Positions 1 to 8,855 of a DNA stretch of 61,344 nt are shown piece by piece (positions within the stretch are counted from its first letter, which is position 1; each line of letters starts with the position of its first letter). The DNA is from Burkholderiales bacterium. Lineage in GTDB: Bacteria; Pseudomonadota; Gammaproteobacteria; Burkholderiales; Burkholderiaceae_C. The translations under genes and the position numbers were made by a program. The stretch is taken from positions 1 to 61,344 of the forward strand of contig JAGWXI010000005.1 of NCBI GenBank assembly GCA_018969975.1, written 5' to 3'. The notes beneath the pieces are model-generated. The model had not been told where the DNA came from. It worked only from the letters and a program-made list of their open reading frames with translations, and ran no database searches.

Positions 1-1164
1 GCCGGCCCTCGCCAGGCAGGCAAGACGACGTTGGTACGACAGATGGCTGCGCAGGGGATGCGCTACTTGACGCTGGATGATGAACTGACATTGTTGTCGG
101 CGCATGAAGACCCGGTCGGCATGATTCGCAGCCTAGACCGAGCGGTGATCGATGAAATTCAGCGCGCCCCCGCTTTGCTGCTCGCAATCAAGAAGAGTGT
201 GGATGAAGATCGCCGACCAGGGCGCTTCCTGCTCACTGGCTCGGCTAACTTGATGGCCTTGCCTACGGTTGCAGATTCTCTGGCGGGTCGCATGGAGACC
301 TTGTCACTCCTGCCCTTATCTCAAAGCGAGATTGAAGGACAAGCGGAAAACTGGATTGACAGCGTGTTCTCCGGACGGATTCCCATGCCAGGTACGCCTT
401 CTCTCGGAACTGAGCTGGTGGAGCGTGTGTTGCGCGGGGGATATCCGGAGGCGATTTCCCGCTCCACAGCGAAGCGAAGGATGGCCTGGTCCCGGCAGTA
501 CGTCGATGCCATTATTCAGCGTGATGTCAGAGACGTAGCTGGCATTGAAAAGCTGGACCAGTTGCCACGTTTTTTGCGCGCCTTGGCGCAGACCGCTGGG
601 CAAATGTGCAACTACGCCCAACTGGGCGGACAGGTCGGTCTGGACGGAAAGACTGCCTCTCGTTATATCGGCGTCTTTGAACAGATGTACCTGCTCAGGC
701 GCATTGAAGTCTGGGCTCGCAATCGCCTCAATCGCGTCGTGAAAACGCCCAAGTTGCAGTTCATCGATTCCGGCTTGCTGGCCACGCTGCTCGACTTGGG
801 TGCCCCGGAGGTTCAACGGGATCGAACCCGCTTTGGCAATGCCCTGGAAACCTTTGTGTTCGCAGAGCTGATCAAGCACACCGCCTCGGCAGAGGGTGAC
901 TACCGGCTGATGTACTACCGAGATGCTGACAAATTTGAGGTTGATGTGGTGATCGAGAATGCTGCGGGTCAGTTGGTCGGCGTCGAGGTAAAAGCGGCTG
1001 CCACCGTCAAGCAGAGCGATTTTCGGGGGCTGAGGAAATTGTCCAGCTTGGCCGGTGATAAGTTCAAGATGGGGGTTCTGCTCTACGACGGCGACGAGAC
1101 CATGCCCTTGGGCGATGGCCTATGGGCAGCGCCACTATCGACCTTGTGGGGTGCGAATTCGTAA
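1..1164 (+). CDS. AAA/DUF4143 family ATPase, 5' end outside window
   Basis: The reading frame is open from base 1 and begins inside a Walker A motif (GPRQAGKTT), so roughly the first 30 residues lie upstream of the window. A Walker B-like segment (VIDEIQRAP) and a sensor-like LLTGSANL follow. The second half matches the DUF4143 type: a winged-helix-like stretch (YAQLGGQVGLDGKTASRYI), then a PD-(D/E)XK-like core with D and ExK (FEVDVVIEN ... VGVEVKAA). Proteins of this family are common, scattered singletons, often suspected of mobile or toxin-like roles but without an established function. It ends with TAA at 1162-1164 and has no functional link to the downstream genes. The family call is firm and the role unknown. 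Confidence 0.88.
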   Translation, partial: AGPRQAGKTTLVRQMAAQGMRYLTLDDELTLLSAHEDPVGMIRSLDRAVIDEIQRAPALLLAIKKSVDEDRRPGRFLLTGSANLMALPTVADSLAGRMETLSLLPLSQSEIEGQAENWIDSVFSGRIPMPGTPSLGTELVERVLRGGYPEAISRSTAKRRMAWSRQYVDAIIQRDVRDVAGIEKLDQLPRFLRALAQTAGQMCNYAQLGGQVGLDGKTASRYIGVFEQMYLLRRIEVWARNRLNRVVKTPKLQFIDSGLLATLLDLGAPEVQRDRTRFGNALETFVFAELIKHTASAEGDYRLMYYRDADKFEVDVVIENAAGQLVGVEVKAAATVKQSDFRGLRKLSSLAGDKFKMGVLLYDGDETMPLGDGLWAAPLSTLWGANS

Positions 1165-1467
1165 TTCACGCAATAGTCGCGATTTGAAATAAGCAGCGAC
1201 AGTGCCCGCGCTCGCCGAACTGCGAGCATGACTGCTATTTCAACATCACTTCATGGTTTCGGGCAGTCAGAACCAGATGTCTCGGTCCTGCGAGTGATTG
1301 AGGCACTCGGTGGGGTGATTAACTTAAATGGTTTGCCATCCTCTGCGAATGAGGTTTCCACACATGGTTCATTCTTCCTAGTAGCTCGGACGCAAGAAAA
1401 TTTGACTTAAATCAATGCGTCATCTTTGATTTTTGCCTATGCTGATTACGCATAAGCAAAAGACCAC
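1165..1467. other. Intergenic region upstream of the metallo-hydrolase/USP pair
   Basis: These 303 bases carry no convincing gene. A 60-codon frame at 1228-1410 exists, but its product resembles nothing I know and it lacks a clear ribosome binding site. The only recognisable element is the FNR-type box near the right end, with a plausible -10 (TATGCT, 1438-1443) at the spacing expected for an activated promoter. Confidence 0.6.
1402..1415 (+). promoter_or_regulatory. FNR/ANR-type box
   Basis: TTGACTTAAATCAA differs from the FNR/ANR consensus TTGAT-N4-ATCAA at one position. Its centre (1408.5) is 41.5 bases before a start point near 1450, and TATGCT at 1438-1443 can serve as the -10. That is the class II activator geometry. 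The downstream genes encode a beta-CASP hydrolase and a universal stress protein. In Pseudomonas, stress proteins of this kind are known ANR targets, so induction at low oxygen is a reasonable inference. Confidence 0.68.
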
Positions 1468-2832
1468 ATGACAATCCAAATTTCTTTTTTCGGGGCGACT
1501 GGGACGGTGACCGGATCAAAGTACCTTGTGCAAACCGATGGTCAAAAAGTTTTGATCGATTGCGGACTATTTCAAGGTTTCAAGCAACTGCGATTGCGCA
1601 ATTGGGAGCCTCCCCCCTTCGATCCGAGCGCACTCGATGCAGTGGTTTTAACCCATGCCCACGTTGATCACAGTGGTTATTTGCCGCTATTGGTTAAGTA
1701 TGGTTTTCGTGGCAAGGTTTACTGCAGTCACGCTAGCCGAGACCTTTGCGGCATCTTGTTACCTGATGCGGCACATTTGCAAGAGGAAGAAGCCTTTTAT
1801 GCCAATAAATACAAGCTCTCCAAACACAAACCCGCCTTACCGTTGTTTGATACGCAAGACGCCAAGCGTGCGCTCAAGTTGATGCAAAGTGTCGAGTTCA
1901 ATCAGGACGTCAAGCTCGCAAGGGATGTTTCTTTTCGCTTAGTTCCCAATGGACACATGCTGGGTTCTGCTTGTATTGTCCTCAAGTCGGGGGAGCGTAG
2001 CGCTGTTTTTTCAGGAGACTTGGGCCGACCTCATGATCCGATTTTCAGAGCACCAGAGCCAATTACTGAAGCCGATGTTTTGTTACTCGAATCGACCTAT
2101 GGAAACCGTCTACACGCACAGGAAGACCCTGAACAATTGCTCGCGGAAATTGTCAATCGAACTACCAAGCGTGGAGGTGTGGTGGTAATTCCGGCCTTTG
2201 CCGTGGGTAGAGCGCAGACCCTGCTCTACCACCTCTACCAGTTAAAAATACGAAAAGCTATTGACGATGTGCCGATCTATCTCAATAGCCCCATGGCATT
2301 GGATGCAACGCGTTTGTATGAAACACATTACCAAGACCATAAGTTATCGCGACAACAGTACCAAGCTATGTGTCGCAACGCAATAGCCATCAATACACCA
2401 GAAGAGTCACAGGAATTAAATAGACGTAAGGGCCCCATGATCATTATTTCGGCCAGTGGCATGGCAACAGGGGGGCGGGTACTACACCACATCAAACAAT
2501 TTGCCCCTGACCCGCGCAATACTTTGTTGTTTGCTGGATTTCAAGCAGGCGGAACACGTGGAGCCACGATCACCAGTGGCGCCGACTGCGTCAAACTACA
2601 CGGCCAATATGTTCCCATTCGTGCAGAAGTAAATAATCTGGATGTATTTTCTTCCCACGCTGATTACGCCGAAACACTTCAGTGGTTGAAAAACTTCAAG
2701 AGACCGCCAAAGGAAACCTTTTTGGTTCACGGTGAACCTGCCGCCGCTGATGCTTTGCGCCATCGAATCCAAGAAACACTGGGTTGGAATTGCAGAGTGC
2801 CCGAATATCGGGAAACGATGGAGATCCACTGA
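1468..2832 (+). CDS. MBL-fold beta-CASP RNA-metabolising exonuclease-like protein
   Basis: The 454-residue protein has the metallo-beta-lactamase signature HAHVDH (H63, H65, D67, H68), a GHMLGSA histidine motif and the SGDLGR aspartate motif. Later come beta-CASP features (SASGMATGGRVLHH and HGEPAAADALRHRI). This layout is that of the CPSF73/Ysh1-like bacterial family, zinc-dependent nucleases thought to process RNA. The length is normal for the short bacterial form without KH domains. The ATG at 1468 fits the family N terminus (MTIQISFFGATGTVTGS). A stress-protein gene follows 39 bases downstream, and an FNR box lies upstream, suggesting low-oxygen induction of the pair. The true substrate is unknown. 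Confidence 0.88.
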   Translation: MTIQISFFGATGTVTGSKYLVQTDGQKVLIDCGLFQGFKQLRLRNWEPPPFDPSALDAVVLTHAHVDHSGYLPLLVKYGFRGKVYCSHASRDLCGILLPDAAHLQEEEAFYANKYKLSKHKPALPLFDTQDAKRALKLMQSVEFNQDVKLARDVSFRLVPNGHMLGSACIVLKSGERSAVFSGDLGRPHDPIFRAPEPITEADVLLLESTYGNRLHAQEDPEQLLAEIVNRTTKRGGVVVIPAFAVGRAQTLLYHLYQLKIRKAIDDVPIYLNSPMALDATRLYETHYQDHKLSRQQYQAMCRNAIAINTPEESQELNRRKGPMIIISASGMATGGRVLHHIKQFAPDPRNTLLFAGFQAGGTRGATITSGADCVKLHGQYVPIRAEVNNLDVFSSHADYAETLQWLKNFKRPPKETFLVHGEPAAADALRHRIQETLGWNCRVPEYRETMEIH

Positions 2833-2871
2833 GTTCAGTACGATTTTTTAATACATTTATAGGGGAAGTTT

Positions 2872-3294
2872 ATGAAAATATTAGTTGCGGTTGACGGATC
2901 GAAGTCGTCCTTGCATGCAGTGAAGTACGCTGCCAAGCTCTCAGCAAATATGCGTAGCAGCGATGTCATTACCTTGATCACCGTGCACGATGACCAAGGT
3001 TTACGACTCGCAAAGCGATTTGTTGGTAAGGCCGAAGTTGGTGACTACCTTCGCGAGATTAGTGAAAAAGAATTGAAGCTATCTTTGTCGGTACTTATTA
3101 AAGCCGGCATCCAACACAACACCATTATCCAAACTGGTCACGTAGCAGAGACGATCGCCAAAGTGGCCAACAAAGGATTTGATCTGGTTGTGATGGGGGC
3201 CAAAGGCCGTGGCGGTATTTTTGATGTGCTAATAGGTTCAGTTGCGCAGCGTGTACTTTCAACTTGCAAAAAACCTGTTTTGCTTGTTAAGTAA
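2872..3294 (+). CDS. Universal stress protein, UspA family
   Basis: A 140-residue single-domain USP. It opens with the usual ILVAVDGS strand and ends with the ATP-binding pattern G-x2-G-x9-G-S (GAKGRGGIFDVLIGS), so it is likely an ATP-binding type rather than the UspA/C type. A good ribosome binding site (GGGGAAG) stands before the ATG at 2872. The gene follows the beta-CASP gene on the same strand and probably shares its FNR-controlled transcript. It ends four bases before the stop codon of the convergent CobW-type gene. The cellular target is not predictable. Confidence 0.92.
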   Translation: MKILVAVDGSKSSLHAVKYAAKLSANMRSSDVITLITVHDDQGLRLAKRFVGKAEVGDYLREISEKELKLSLSVLIKAGIQHNTIIQTGHVAETIAKVANKGFDLVVMGAKGRGGIFDVLIGSVAQRVLSTCKKPVLLVK

Positions 3295-3298
3295 GTTG

Positions 3299-4267
3299 TC
3301 AATCTGCACTGGCCAAACTCTCTAACGCTGCAAGAGGCAAGTGCCCGCGCAATCCAATTGCCACAAGCACTGCTTGGTTGGCGGTCGGTGCATTGGGTGT
3401 TGGGCGCAATTGCAAGCGACGACCCACCCTCTGCACTTCAAGCCAACCTTGCTTGTGGGTAGCAACTACGCCCTTGAGGCGCAAAATGCCTGTTGGTAGC
3501 GCTTCAAGTGAGTCACGCCAGTCTTCGAATGAGCGTTGGTCGATGGGATGGGCACTCCAGGTTTCAAACTGGTTGGTGTGCAAATTAGCTTCTTGTGTAG
3601 TGGAAACTGGGTGCGGATGCAGGCACTCTGCACTATGCGAGCATGGGAGGTCGTGGTTGGGGTCGATAGTCAGTTTTGCACAGGCACTTAAAACCGAGAT
3701 TGGCACACGCCCCTGCGTCGATGGAACCACCGCTACGCCTGGAGCCTGCGCTGCTAGCAGGGCCTCTACTGCAGTTAGGGTGGGTTCATCCACAAGGTCT
3801 AGTTTGTTGAGCACCAATACATCAGCCGCTTGTAATTGCCTTTGTAAAGTGTCTAACAGCAACTTATCCTGCCACTGAGTCAGTATTGCGCTGGCATCCA
3901 CTAGGACCAGGACCGCATCTCGCTGCAACTCGGGTGCAGCTTGTGCCATGCGTGCTATTCGGCCGGGATCAGATACCCCACTGGCTTCGATCATCACCGC
4001 CTCGAAAGGGGGGTGGGTGTCGAGCACCTTTATCAACGCCAAACTAAGGTCGTCGCCCAAAGAGCAGCAGACACAACCATTGGTCAGCGCCAGGGTATCG
4101 CCGTTTTGTTGCGCGATCAGACTGGCGTCAATGTTGAGCGAACCAAAATCGTTGATCAGCAATGCAGTGCGTTTGTCTGGGTGTTCTTCAAGCCAATGGT
4201 TGAGTAGACTGGTTTTACCTGAACCCAAAAAGCCACCGATGACAGTCAGCGGGATCGGTGCGTTCAT
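3299..4267 (-). CDS. CobW/P47K-family G3E GTPase (probable metal chaperone)
   Basis: The 322-residue protein shows the G3E layout: P-loop GGFLGSGKTSL (11-21), the CxCC metal-binding motif NGCVCCSLGDD (C65, C67, C68), EASG (94-97) and the guanine-specificity motif NKLD (154-157). A CobW C-terminal domain follows a short His/Cys-rich linker (HSAECLHPHP). Such GTPases deliver zinc or cobalt to client metalloenzymes. The gene is the last of a minus-strand run and starts two bases after the stop of an amidohydrolase whose active site needs a metal. That makes the hydrolase its obvious candidate client, though this is inference. No cobalamin synthesis genes lie nearby. Confidence 0.88.
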   Translation of the reverse strand: MNAPIPLTVIGGFLGSGKTSLLNHWLEEHPDKRTALLINDFGSLNIDASLIAQQNGDTLALTNGCVCCSLGDDLSLALIKVLDTHPPFEAVMIEASGVSDPGRIARMAQAAPELQRDAVLVLVDASAILTQWQDKLLLDTLQRQLQAADVLVLNKLDLVDEPTLTAVEALLAAQAPGVAVVPSTQGRVPISVLSACAKLTIDPNHDLPCSHSAECLHPHPVSTTQEANLHTNQFETWSAHPIDQRSFEDWRDSLEALPTGILRLKGVVATHKQGWLEVQRVGRRLQLRPTPNAPTANQAVLVAIGLRGHLPLAALESLASAD

Positions 4268-4269
4268 AC

Positions 4270-5922
4270 TTATCTTTGAGCTGGAAAGACCCGTCCCGAG
4301 AGCACCGTGCCCCAGATACCGATGTCTTTGAGTGCCAGAGGTTCGACTTGCAACGGGTGCTGCTCAAGAACGCAGAAGTCGGCGCGCTTGCCACACTCGA
4401 TACTGCCGATTTCATGGTCCATGCGCAAAGTCCAAGCTGCGCCAAGAGTGATGGCATGTAGGGCCTGCATCACAGTCAGTCGTTCGGAAGCGCCTAACAC
4501 CTGCCCTGATGGCGTGAGGCGGTTGACAGCACACCACGCTGTAAACAGTGGTGCCAAGGGGGTCACCGGTGCGTCCGAGTGAATCGCCAGTGGCACGCCA
4601 GCTGCCAAGGCGCTAGCGCATGCGTCTAGTCGCTCTGCACGGTCTGGCCCCATAGTCATTTCAGCGTGCTGGTCGCCCCAGTACCACAGGTGATTGGCAA
4701 ACAAATTGGCGCCTAGGCCTAGCGCTGCCATGCGTCGAAACAGCGCGGCGTCGATCATTTGACCGTGCTGCAACACATGTCTATGGTCGGGACGGGGCGA
4801 GCGAGCCAGCACGCGGCCGATGGCGTCGATGGCAACTTCGCTGGCCTCGTCACCGTTGGTGTGTGTATGCACCTGCAGACCGGCACCGTGGTAGACCTCA
4901 AAATCGGTCTCGAATTGTGCGGGCGCGGTTACCCAGATGCCGTTGGCTGCACCGTTGAAATAGCCCGGCCAGCGCAGACGGGCAGAAAACCCCTGAATCG
5001 ATCCGTCAAGCATCATCTTGACTAGACCAAAACGCAAGCGATCGGTGTTGCGCGCTTTCAGTTCACGTACATGTTCAGCGCCCTCGCGCGCACCGTGTGT
5101 GCCATGAAATGCTTTAAAAGCTGGAAAAATTCGCACACTGTAATCTTCTCGGCCACAGGCACGCTCTAGGGTTGCTATCTCGGATGGGCCTAGCGGATTT
5201 ACCAAGTCGGTAGCAGTTGTTACACCTTGCAGGCGACAAATGGCGGCGAAACCTTCCATCCCAGCGTCGTCCATGGGGGTCAGCAATCCAGCGTTGCCAA
5301 CCGCACGCACAACTGGGAACATGGCTGCGGGCTCTTGCAACTCACCGTTGGGTTGACCGTCGTCAAACTTCATAACGCCCTCAATTTCTGTACTGGCATT
5401 GATGCCAGCACGCACAAGCATCGGGGTGTTGACGTTCATCAGGTGGCCGTTGGCGTGCGCGATCACGATCGCTCGGGTGGCGCTGGCTTGGTCAAGATGA
5501 TGCACGGTCATGCGTTCGCCACCAAAATAAATGGGGTCAAAGCCCCATGCAATGATGGGCACCTCCATACCTCTGCCCTCTGCGAGCATTTGTGCGTCAA
5601 TTTCGCGCAGGCGCTCGATCACTGCCTCCATCGATCGCAGCCCCTGACACAACTTACCTTCTGGATTGCGTCGGTCGAACCAGCCGAGGTAGGGCATGGT
5701 CCACATGCCACCTTCCTTAAGATGGCAGTGTCCTTCGACAAATCCGGGTACCAGTACTTTGCTGGCAAAGCGCTCGTCTAAATCAAAAGGCCCCCATGCT
5801 TGCATGCGCGCCAAGTCGCCTACGGCCAAGATGCGGCCATCGCGTACCGCCACATGGGTAGCTTCAGGCAGCATGGGGTTAAGAGTCAGAATGTGGCGGG
5901 CAACATAGACGGTAGTGCGCAT
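4270..5922 (-). CDS. YtcJ-like metal-dependent amidohydrolase
   Basis: The 550-residue protein has amidohydrolase-superfamily landmarks in order: PGFVEGHCHL (metal HxH), a TIM-barrel histidine in VHTHTNGDEA, HVLQHGQMI, and the catalytic aspartate in AIHSDAPVTPLAP. A C-terminal composite-sandwich segment follows (GSIECGKRADFCVLE). This is the Amidohydro_3/YtcJ group, which hydrolyses amide bonds of varied small molecules. I use the ATG at 5922; an upstream TTG at 5928 is in frame. No signal peptide is seen, so the substrate must be imported, presumably by the peptide-type ABC transporter encoded just upstream. Co-directional placement behind tauABCXY makes an N-acyltaurine a reasonable but unproven substrate. 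Confidence 0.82.
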   Translation of the reverse strand: MRTTVYVARHILTLNPMLPEATHVAVRDGRILAVGDLARMQAWGPFDLDERFASKVLVPGFVEGHCHLKEGGMWTMPYLGWFDRRNPEGKLCQGLRSMEAVIERLREIDAQMLAEGRGMEVPIIAWGFDPIYFGGERMTVHHLDQASATRAIVIAHANGHLMNVNTPMLVRAGINASTEIEGVMKFDDGQPNGELQEPAAMFPVVRAVGNAGLLTPMDDAGMEGFAAICRLQGVTTATDLVNPLGPSEIATLERACGREDYSVRIFPAFKAFHGTHGAREGAEHVRELKARNTDRLRFGLVKMMLDGSIQGFSARLRWPGYFNGAANGIWVTAPAQFETDFEVYHGAGLQVHTHTNGDEASEVAIDAIGRVLARSPRPDHRHVLQHGQMIDAALFRRMAALGLGANLFANHLWYWGDQHAEMTMGPDRAERLDACASALAAGVPLAIHSDAPVTPLAPLFTAWCAVNRLTPSGQVLGASERLTVMQALHAITLGAAWTLRMDHEIGSIECGKRADFCVLEQHPLQVEPLALKDIGIWGTVLSGRVFPAQR

Positions 5923-5956
5923 GGTCAAACTTTATGTGTGGGAAGGAAATAACTAT

Positions 5957-6988
5957 TTATGCCAAGCTCGGCAAAGCCAGAAGAGGTTCGGCCACGCCGT
6001 CGATGGTCTCGATGCGGTGGCATCGCACCCAGTGACTGGGCATGATTTCGCGCAGTGGCGGCAGTTCTTGCTGGCAGACCGCTTGTGCCATCGGACAGCG
6101 GCTGGCAAAACGGCAGCCCGGTGGTGGAGAGATCGGACTAGGCGGGTCACCCTGCAGACGGATGCGCTGCTCAGCGCGTGCACGACCGCCTTGTACCGTT
6201 GGAACAGCCGACATCAGTGCCGCGCTGTAAGGGTGTAACGGTGCGCTGAAGAAGGCAATTCGAGGTGCGCGTTCAACGATTTGGCCCAGATACATAACTG
6301 CAATCTCGTCACACAGATGCTCGACCACCGCCATATCGTGCGAGATAAACAGATAAGTCAGACCCAATTCACGTTGAAGCTTTGCCAGTAGATTGAGAAC
6401 TTGGGCTCGTATGGCTACGTCCAGCGCAGACACCGGTTCGTCGCAAACCACCAATTTGGGTTGCGTGGCCAGTGCACGAGCAATATTGATACGTTGGCGC
6501 TGCCCTCCTGAGAACTGGTGCGGAAATAAATGCTGCTGCTCCGGCCTAAGTCCAACTTGCTCGAAAAGTTCATCAACCCTTTGTTGACGAGATTGCAAGC
6601 TACCTATTTGCATCAGGTCCAGTGGTGATCGCACTGCATCGCCCACGCGTTGTCGAGGGTTGAGTGAGGAATACGGGTCCTGGAAAATAATCTGCAGTCG
6701 ATGCCGTTCCTGACGTAGGGCTTCGCCTTCGAGGTTGTGCAGCGCAGTCTCGCCCAACATCACACTTCCGCTGGTGATAGGCGCTAGGCGCATCACCGCC
6801 AGCGCGGTGGTTGTTTTACCTGAGCCAGATTCACCAACCAAGGCCAACGTGGTGCCGCGACGAATCTCGAGGCTAACGCCGTCAACGGCCTTGACTACCT
6901 CTTTAGGGGTCCACCACTGACTGTTCTTGCGTTGGAAATGGACCTTGAGATCCCGTACTTGTAACAAAGCTGGGTTGGTGTCGATCAT
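5957..6988 (-). CDS. Oligopeptide/dipeptide ABC transporter ATPase (DppF/OppF type)
   Basis: A 343-residue ABC ATPase with Walker A GESGSGKTTT, Q-loop IIFQDPYSSLNPRQ, signature FSGGQRQRINIARAL, Walker B VVCDEPVSALD and the H-switch ISHDMAVV. The C-terminal oligopeptide-transporter extension carries a CRFASRCPMA cysteine motif typical of the OppD/OppF type. Its ATG overlaps the stop of the DppD-type gene (ATGA, 6985-6988), indicating translational coupling. It would form the ATPase pair of the importer encoded between 5957 and 11450. The imported substrate cannot be read from the sequence. Confidence 0.93.
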   Translation of the reverse strand: MIDTNPALLQVRDLKVHFQRKNSQWWTPKEVVKAVDGVSLEIRRGTTLALVGESGSGKTTTALAVMRLAPITSGSVMLGETALHNLEGEALRQERHRLQIIFQDPYSSLNPRQRVGDAVRSPLDLMQIGSLQSRQQRVDELFEQVGLRPEQQHLFPHQFSGGQRQRINIARALATQPKLVVCDEPVSALDVAIRAQVLNLLAKLQRELGLTYLFISHDMAVVEHLCDEIAVMYLGQIVERAPRIAFFSAPLHPYSAALMSAVPTVQGGRARAEQRIRLQGDPPSPISPPPGCRFASRCPMAQAVCQQELPPLREIMPSHWVRCHRIETIDGVAEPLLALPSLA

Positions 6989-7995
6989 GCTGGCTCTCCC
7001 GAAGGCGCGCGCAGTAGCCAGCAGGCAGCGGCGTGCTCCTCTTCAATGGTGTGCATGGTCGGATGTTCCTGCCCGCATCGCTCAACAGCATGCGGACAGC
7101 GCTCTCGAAAGGCGCAGCCTTGGTCGAGTTCCCAGATCGAGGGCACCACGCCGGCGATCTCGGGTAGTTCGACGCGTTGCGGTAACAAGCTGCTGCCTAA
7201 TTCGGGCAGGCAGGCGATAAGACCACGGGTGTAGGGATGAGCAGGTGCCTTGAGAACCAACTCAGTGCGGCCCTGCTCAATGACGCGGCCCGCATACATC
7301 ACGATGACCCGATCTGCCATTTCAGCCACCACCCCCATGTCGTGGGTGATCAGCATGATCGCTGTGCCTTTGTCCTGTTGCAATTGGTGCAGTAGTTCAA
7401 AAATTTGCGCTTGCACCGTGACGTCTAACGCAGTGGTTGGCTCGTCAGCTATCAAGACATCAGGCCGGCAGGCTAGCGCCATTGCAATCATCACCCGCTG
7501 GCGCATACCGCCAGAGAGTTGGTGGGGGTATTCGTCGACACGCCGCTCAGGCGCAGGAATACCCACTTGACGCAACATCTCTATGGCCTGTTCGCGAGCC
7601 TGCGTTGAATTCAGTCCGGCATGCAGGCGAAGTGATTCTCCAATCTGGTCACCCACGGTGAAGACTGGGTTGAGTGAGGTCATGGGTTCTTGGAAGATCA
7701 TAGAAATACGGTTGCCGCGGACCTCGCGCAGGCGCGCGGTGCTGACCTTGAGAAGATCTTCTTTCTGAAACAAGATCTGGCCCGCGCACACCTCTCCCGG
7801 GGGGTGTGGGATCAGACCAAGCAGTGCCAGCGCCGTCATGCTTTTGCCACAACCTGACTCGCCCACTACACATAGCGTCTCGCCTGCATGCAGATCAAAA
7901 CTCACGCCGTTGAGCACCGTGGCCTGACCGCGCCTGCCTTTGAATTGCACCTGTAGATTGCTTACTTGCAACAAGGGGGTAGTGGCAACCATCAA
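6985..7995 (-). CDS. Oligopeptide/dipeptide ABC transporter ATPase (DppD/OppD type)
   Basis: A 336-residue ABC ATPase with Walker [12 protein letters not shown]-loop [14 protein letters not shown], signature [15 protein letters not shown], Walker [13 protein letters not shown] and ITHDMGVV. The C-terminal extension has the cysteine-containing [10 protein letters not shown] motif of this transporter class. It overlaps both neighbours by four bases (ATGA), as expected in a tightly coupled dpp-like operon. It is the partner of the 5957-6988 ATPase. Confidence 0.93.
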   Translation of the reverse strand: MMVATTPLLQVSNLQVQFKGRRGQATVLNGVSFDLHAGETLCVVGESGCGKSMTALALLGLIPHPPGEVCAGQILFQKEDLLKVSTARLREVRGNRISMIFQEPMTSLNPVFTVGDQIGESLRLHAGLNSTQAREQAIEMLRQVGIPAPERRVDEYPHQLSGGMRQRVMIAMALACRPDVLIADEPTTALDVTVQAQIFELLHQLQQDKGTAIMLITHDMGVVAEMADRVIVMYAGRVIEQGRTELVLKAPAHPYTRGLIACLPELGSSLLPQRVELPEIAGVVPSIWELDQGCAFRERCPHAVERCGQEHPTMHTIEEEHAAACWLLRAPSGEPA

Positions 7996-8855
7996 CGCTC
8001 CCGCAACTTGGGATTGAGTGCATCATTGAGACCGTCGCCAATCAAACTGACTGCTAGTACGGTAATGAAAATTGCCAAACCCGGGAAAGTGACAGTCCAC
8101 CAACTGGTCAGGATGTACTGCCGGTTGGAGCCGATCATCAGTCCCCAACTCATGAGATTGGGGTCAGATAGACCCATAAAGGACAGGCCGGCCTCAAACA
8201 AAATTGCCGACCCCACTGCCAGCGTGGCCGAGACCACCAAGGGCGGAAAGGCGTTGGGCAGAATAACTTTCCAGATGATGCGCGCGTTGCTAGCGCCAAT
8301 AGCCTTTTCGGCGCGCACAAACTCGAGGTTACGGACCTTCATGAACTCGGCGCGTGTCAGTCGCGCAGTGCTGGTCCAACTGACGCTACCAATGGCCAAT
8401 GTGACGGTGACTAAGTTGGGCGAAAACAAGCTCACCACCACCATGGCAAACAGCAGGGCAGGCAAAACCTGAAAGAACTCGGCCACGCGCATCAGCAGGG
8501 CATCAACCCGCCCACCGTAGAAGCCTGCCATCGCACCCAAGGAGATGCCGATAGTGACCGACAACAAAGCGGCAGTCACACCCACCAACAAAGTTACCCG
8601 TCCACCATGGATGAGCGATGTCAGCACATCGCGTCCCAAATAGTCGCTGCCCAGTAAAGCATCTTCGCTCCATGGCGGTGTCATGGGCGCAGCTGTGATG
8701 TCAAAGGGATCAGCGGGCCACAGCCAAACACCAGCGATAGAGATCACCACAATGCTCAGCAATATCAAGGTGCCGGCCAAGGCCGATGGGTTGCGCACAA
8801 ACATGCGCAAGGCCTCCAGAAAAGGGCTAGGGGCCTTGTTTGTAGGGGGACTCAT
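7992..8855 (-). CDS. Peptide-type ABC transporter permease (DppC type)
   Basis: The 287-residue membrane protein has an N-terminal anchor (about 22-45) and five more hydrophobic segments. The coupling motif EKAIGASNARIIWKVILP is of the EAA type that docks on the ATPase. The SDYLGRDVLTSLIHGGR segment is typical of DppC/OppC. Start and stop both overlap the neighbouring genes by four bases. It would pair with the DppB-type protein to form the membrane channel. Confidence 0.92.
   Translation of the reverse strand: MSPPTNKAPSPFLEALRMFVRNPSALAGTLILLSIVVISIAGVWLWPADPFDITAAPMTPPWSEDALLGSDYLGRDVLTSLIHGGRVTLLVGVTAALLSVTIGISLGAMAGFYGGRVDALLMRVAEFFQVLPALLFAMVVVSLFSPNLVTVTLAIGSVSWTSTARLTRAEFMKVRNLEFVRAEKAIGASNARIIWKVILPNAFPPLVVSATLAVGSAILFEAGLSFMGLSDPNLMSWGLMIGSNRQYILTSWWTVTFPGLAIFITVLAVSLIGDGLNDALNPKLRER

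Noticed and set aside
1228-1410. 60-codon open frame between the DUF4143 gene and the beta-CASP gene
   Set aside because: No recognisable product or ribosome binding site, and it overlaps the FNR box. Not annotated as a gene.
5227-5781. 184-codon frame antisense to the amidohydrolase gene
   Set aside because: It lies wholly opposite a well-supported gene and its product has no family features; a shadow frame. Similar frames at 3378-3878, 7966-8472 and 20602-21195 were rejected for the same reason.
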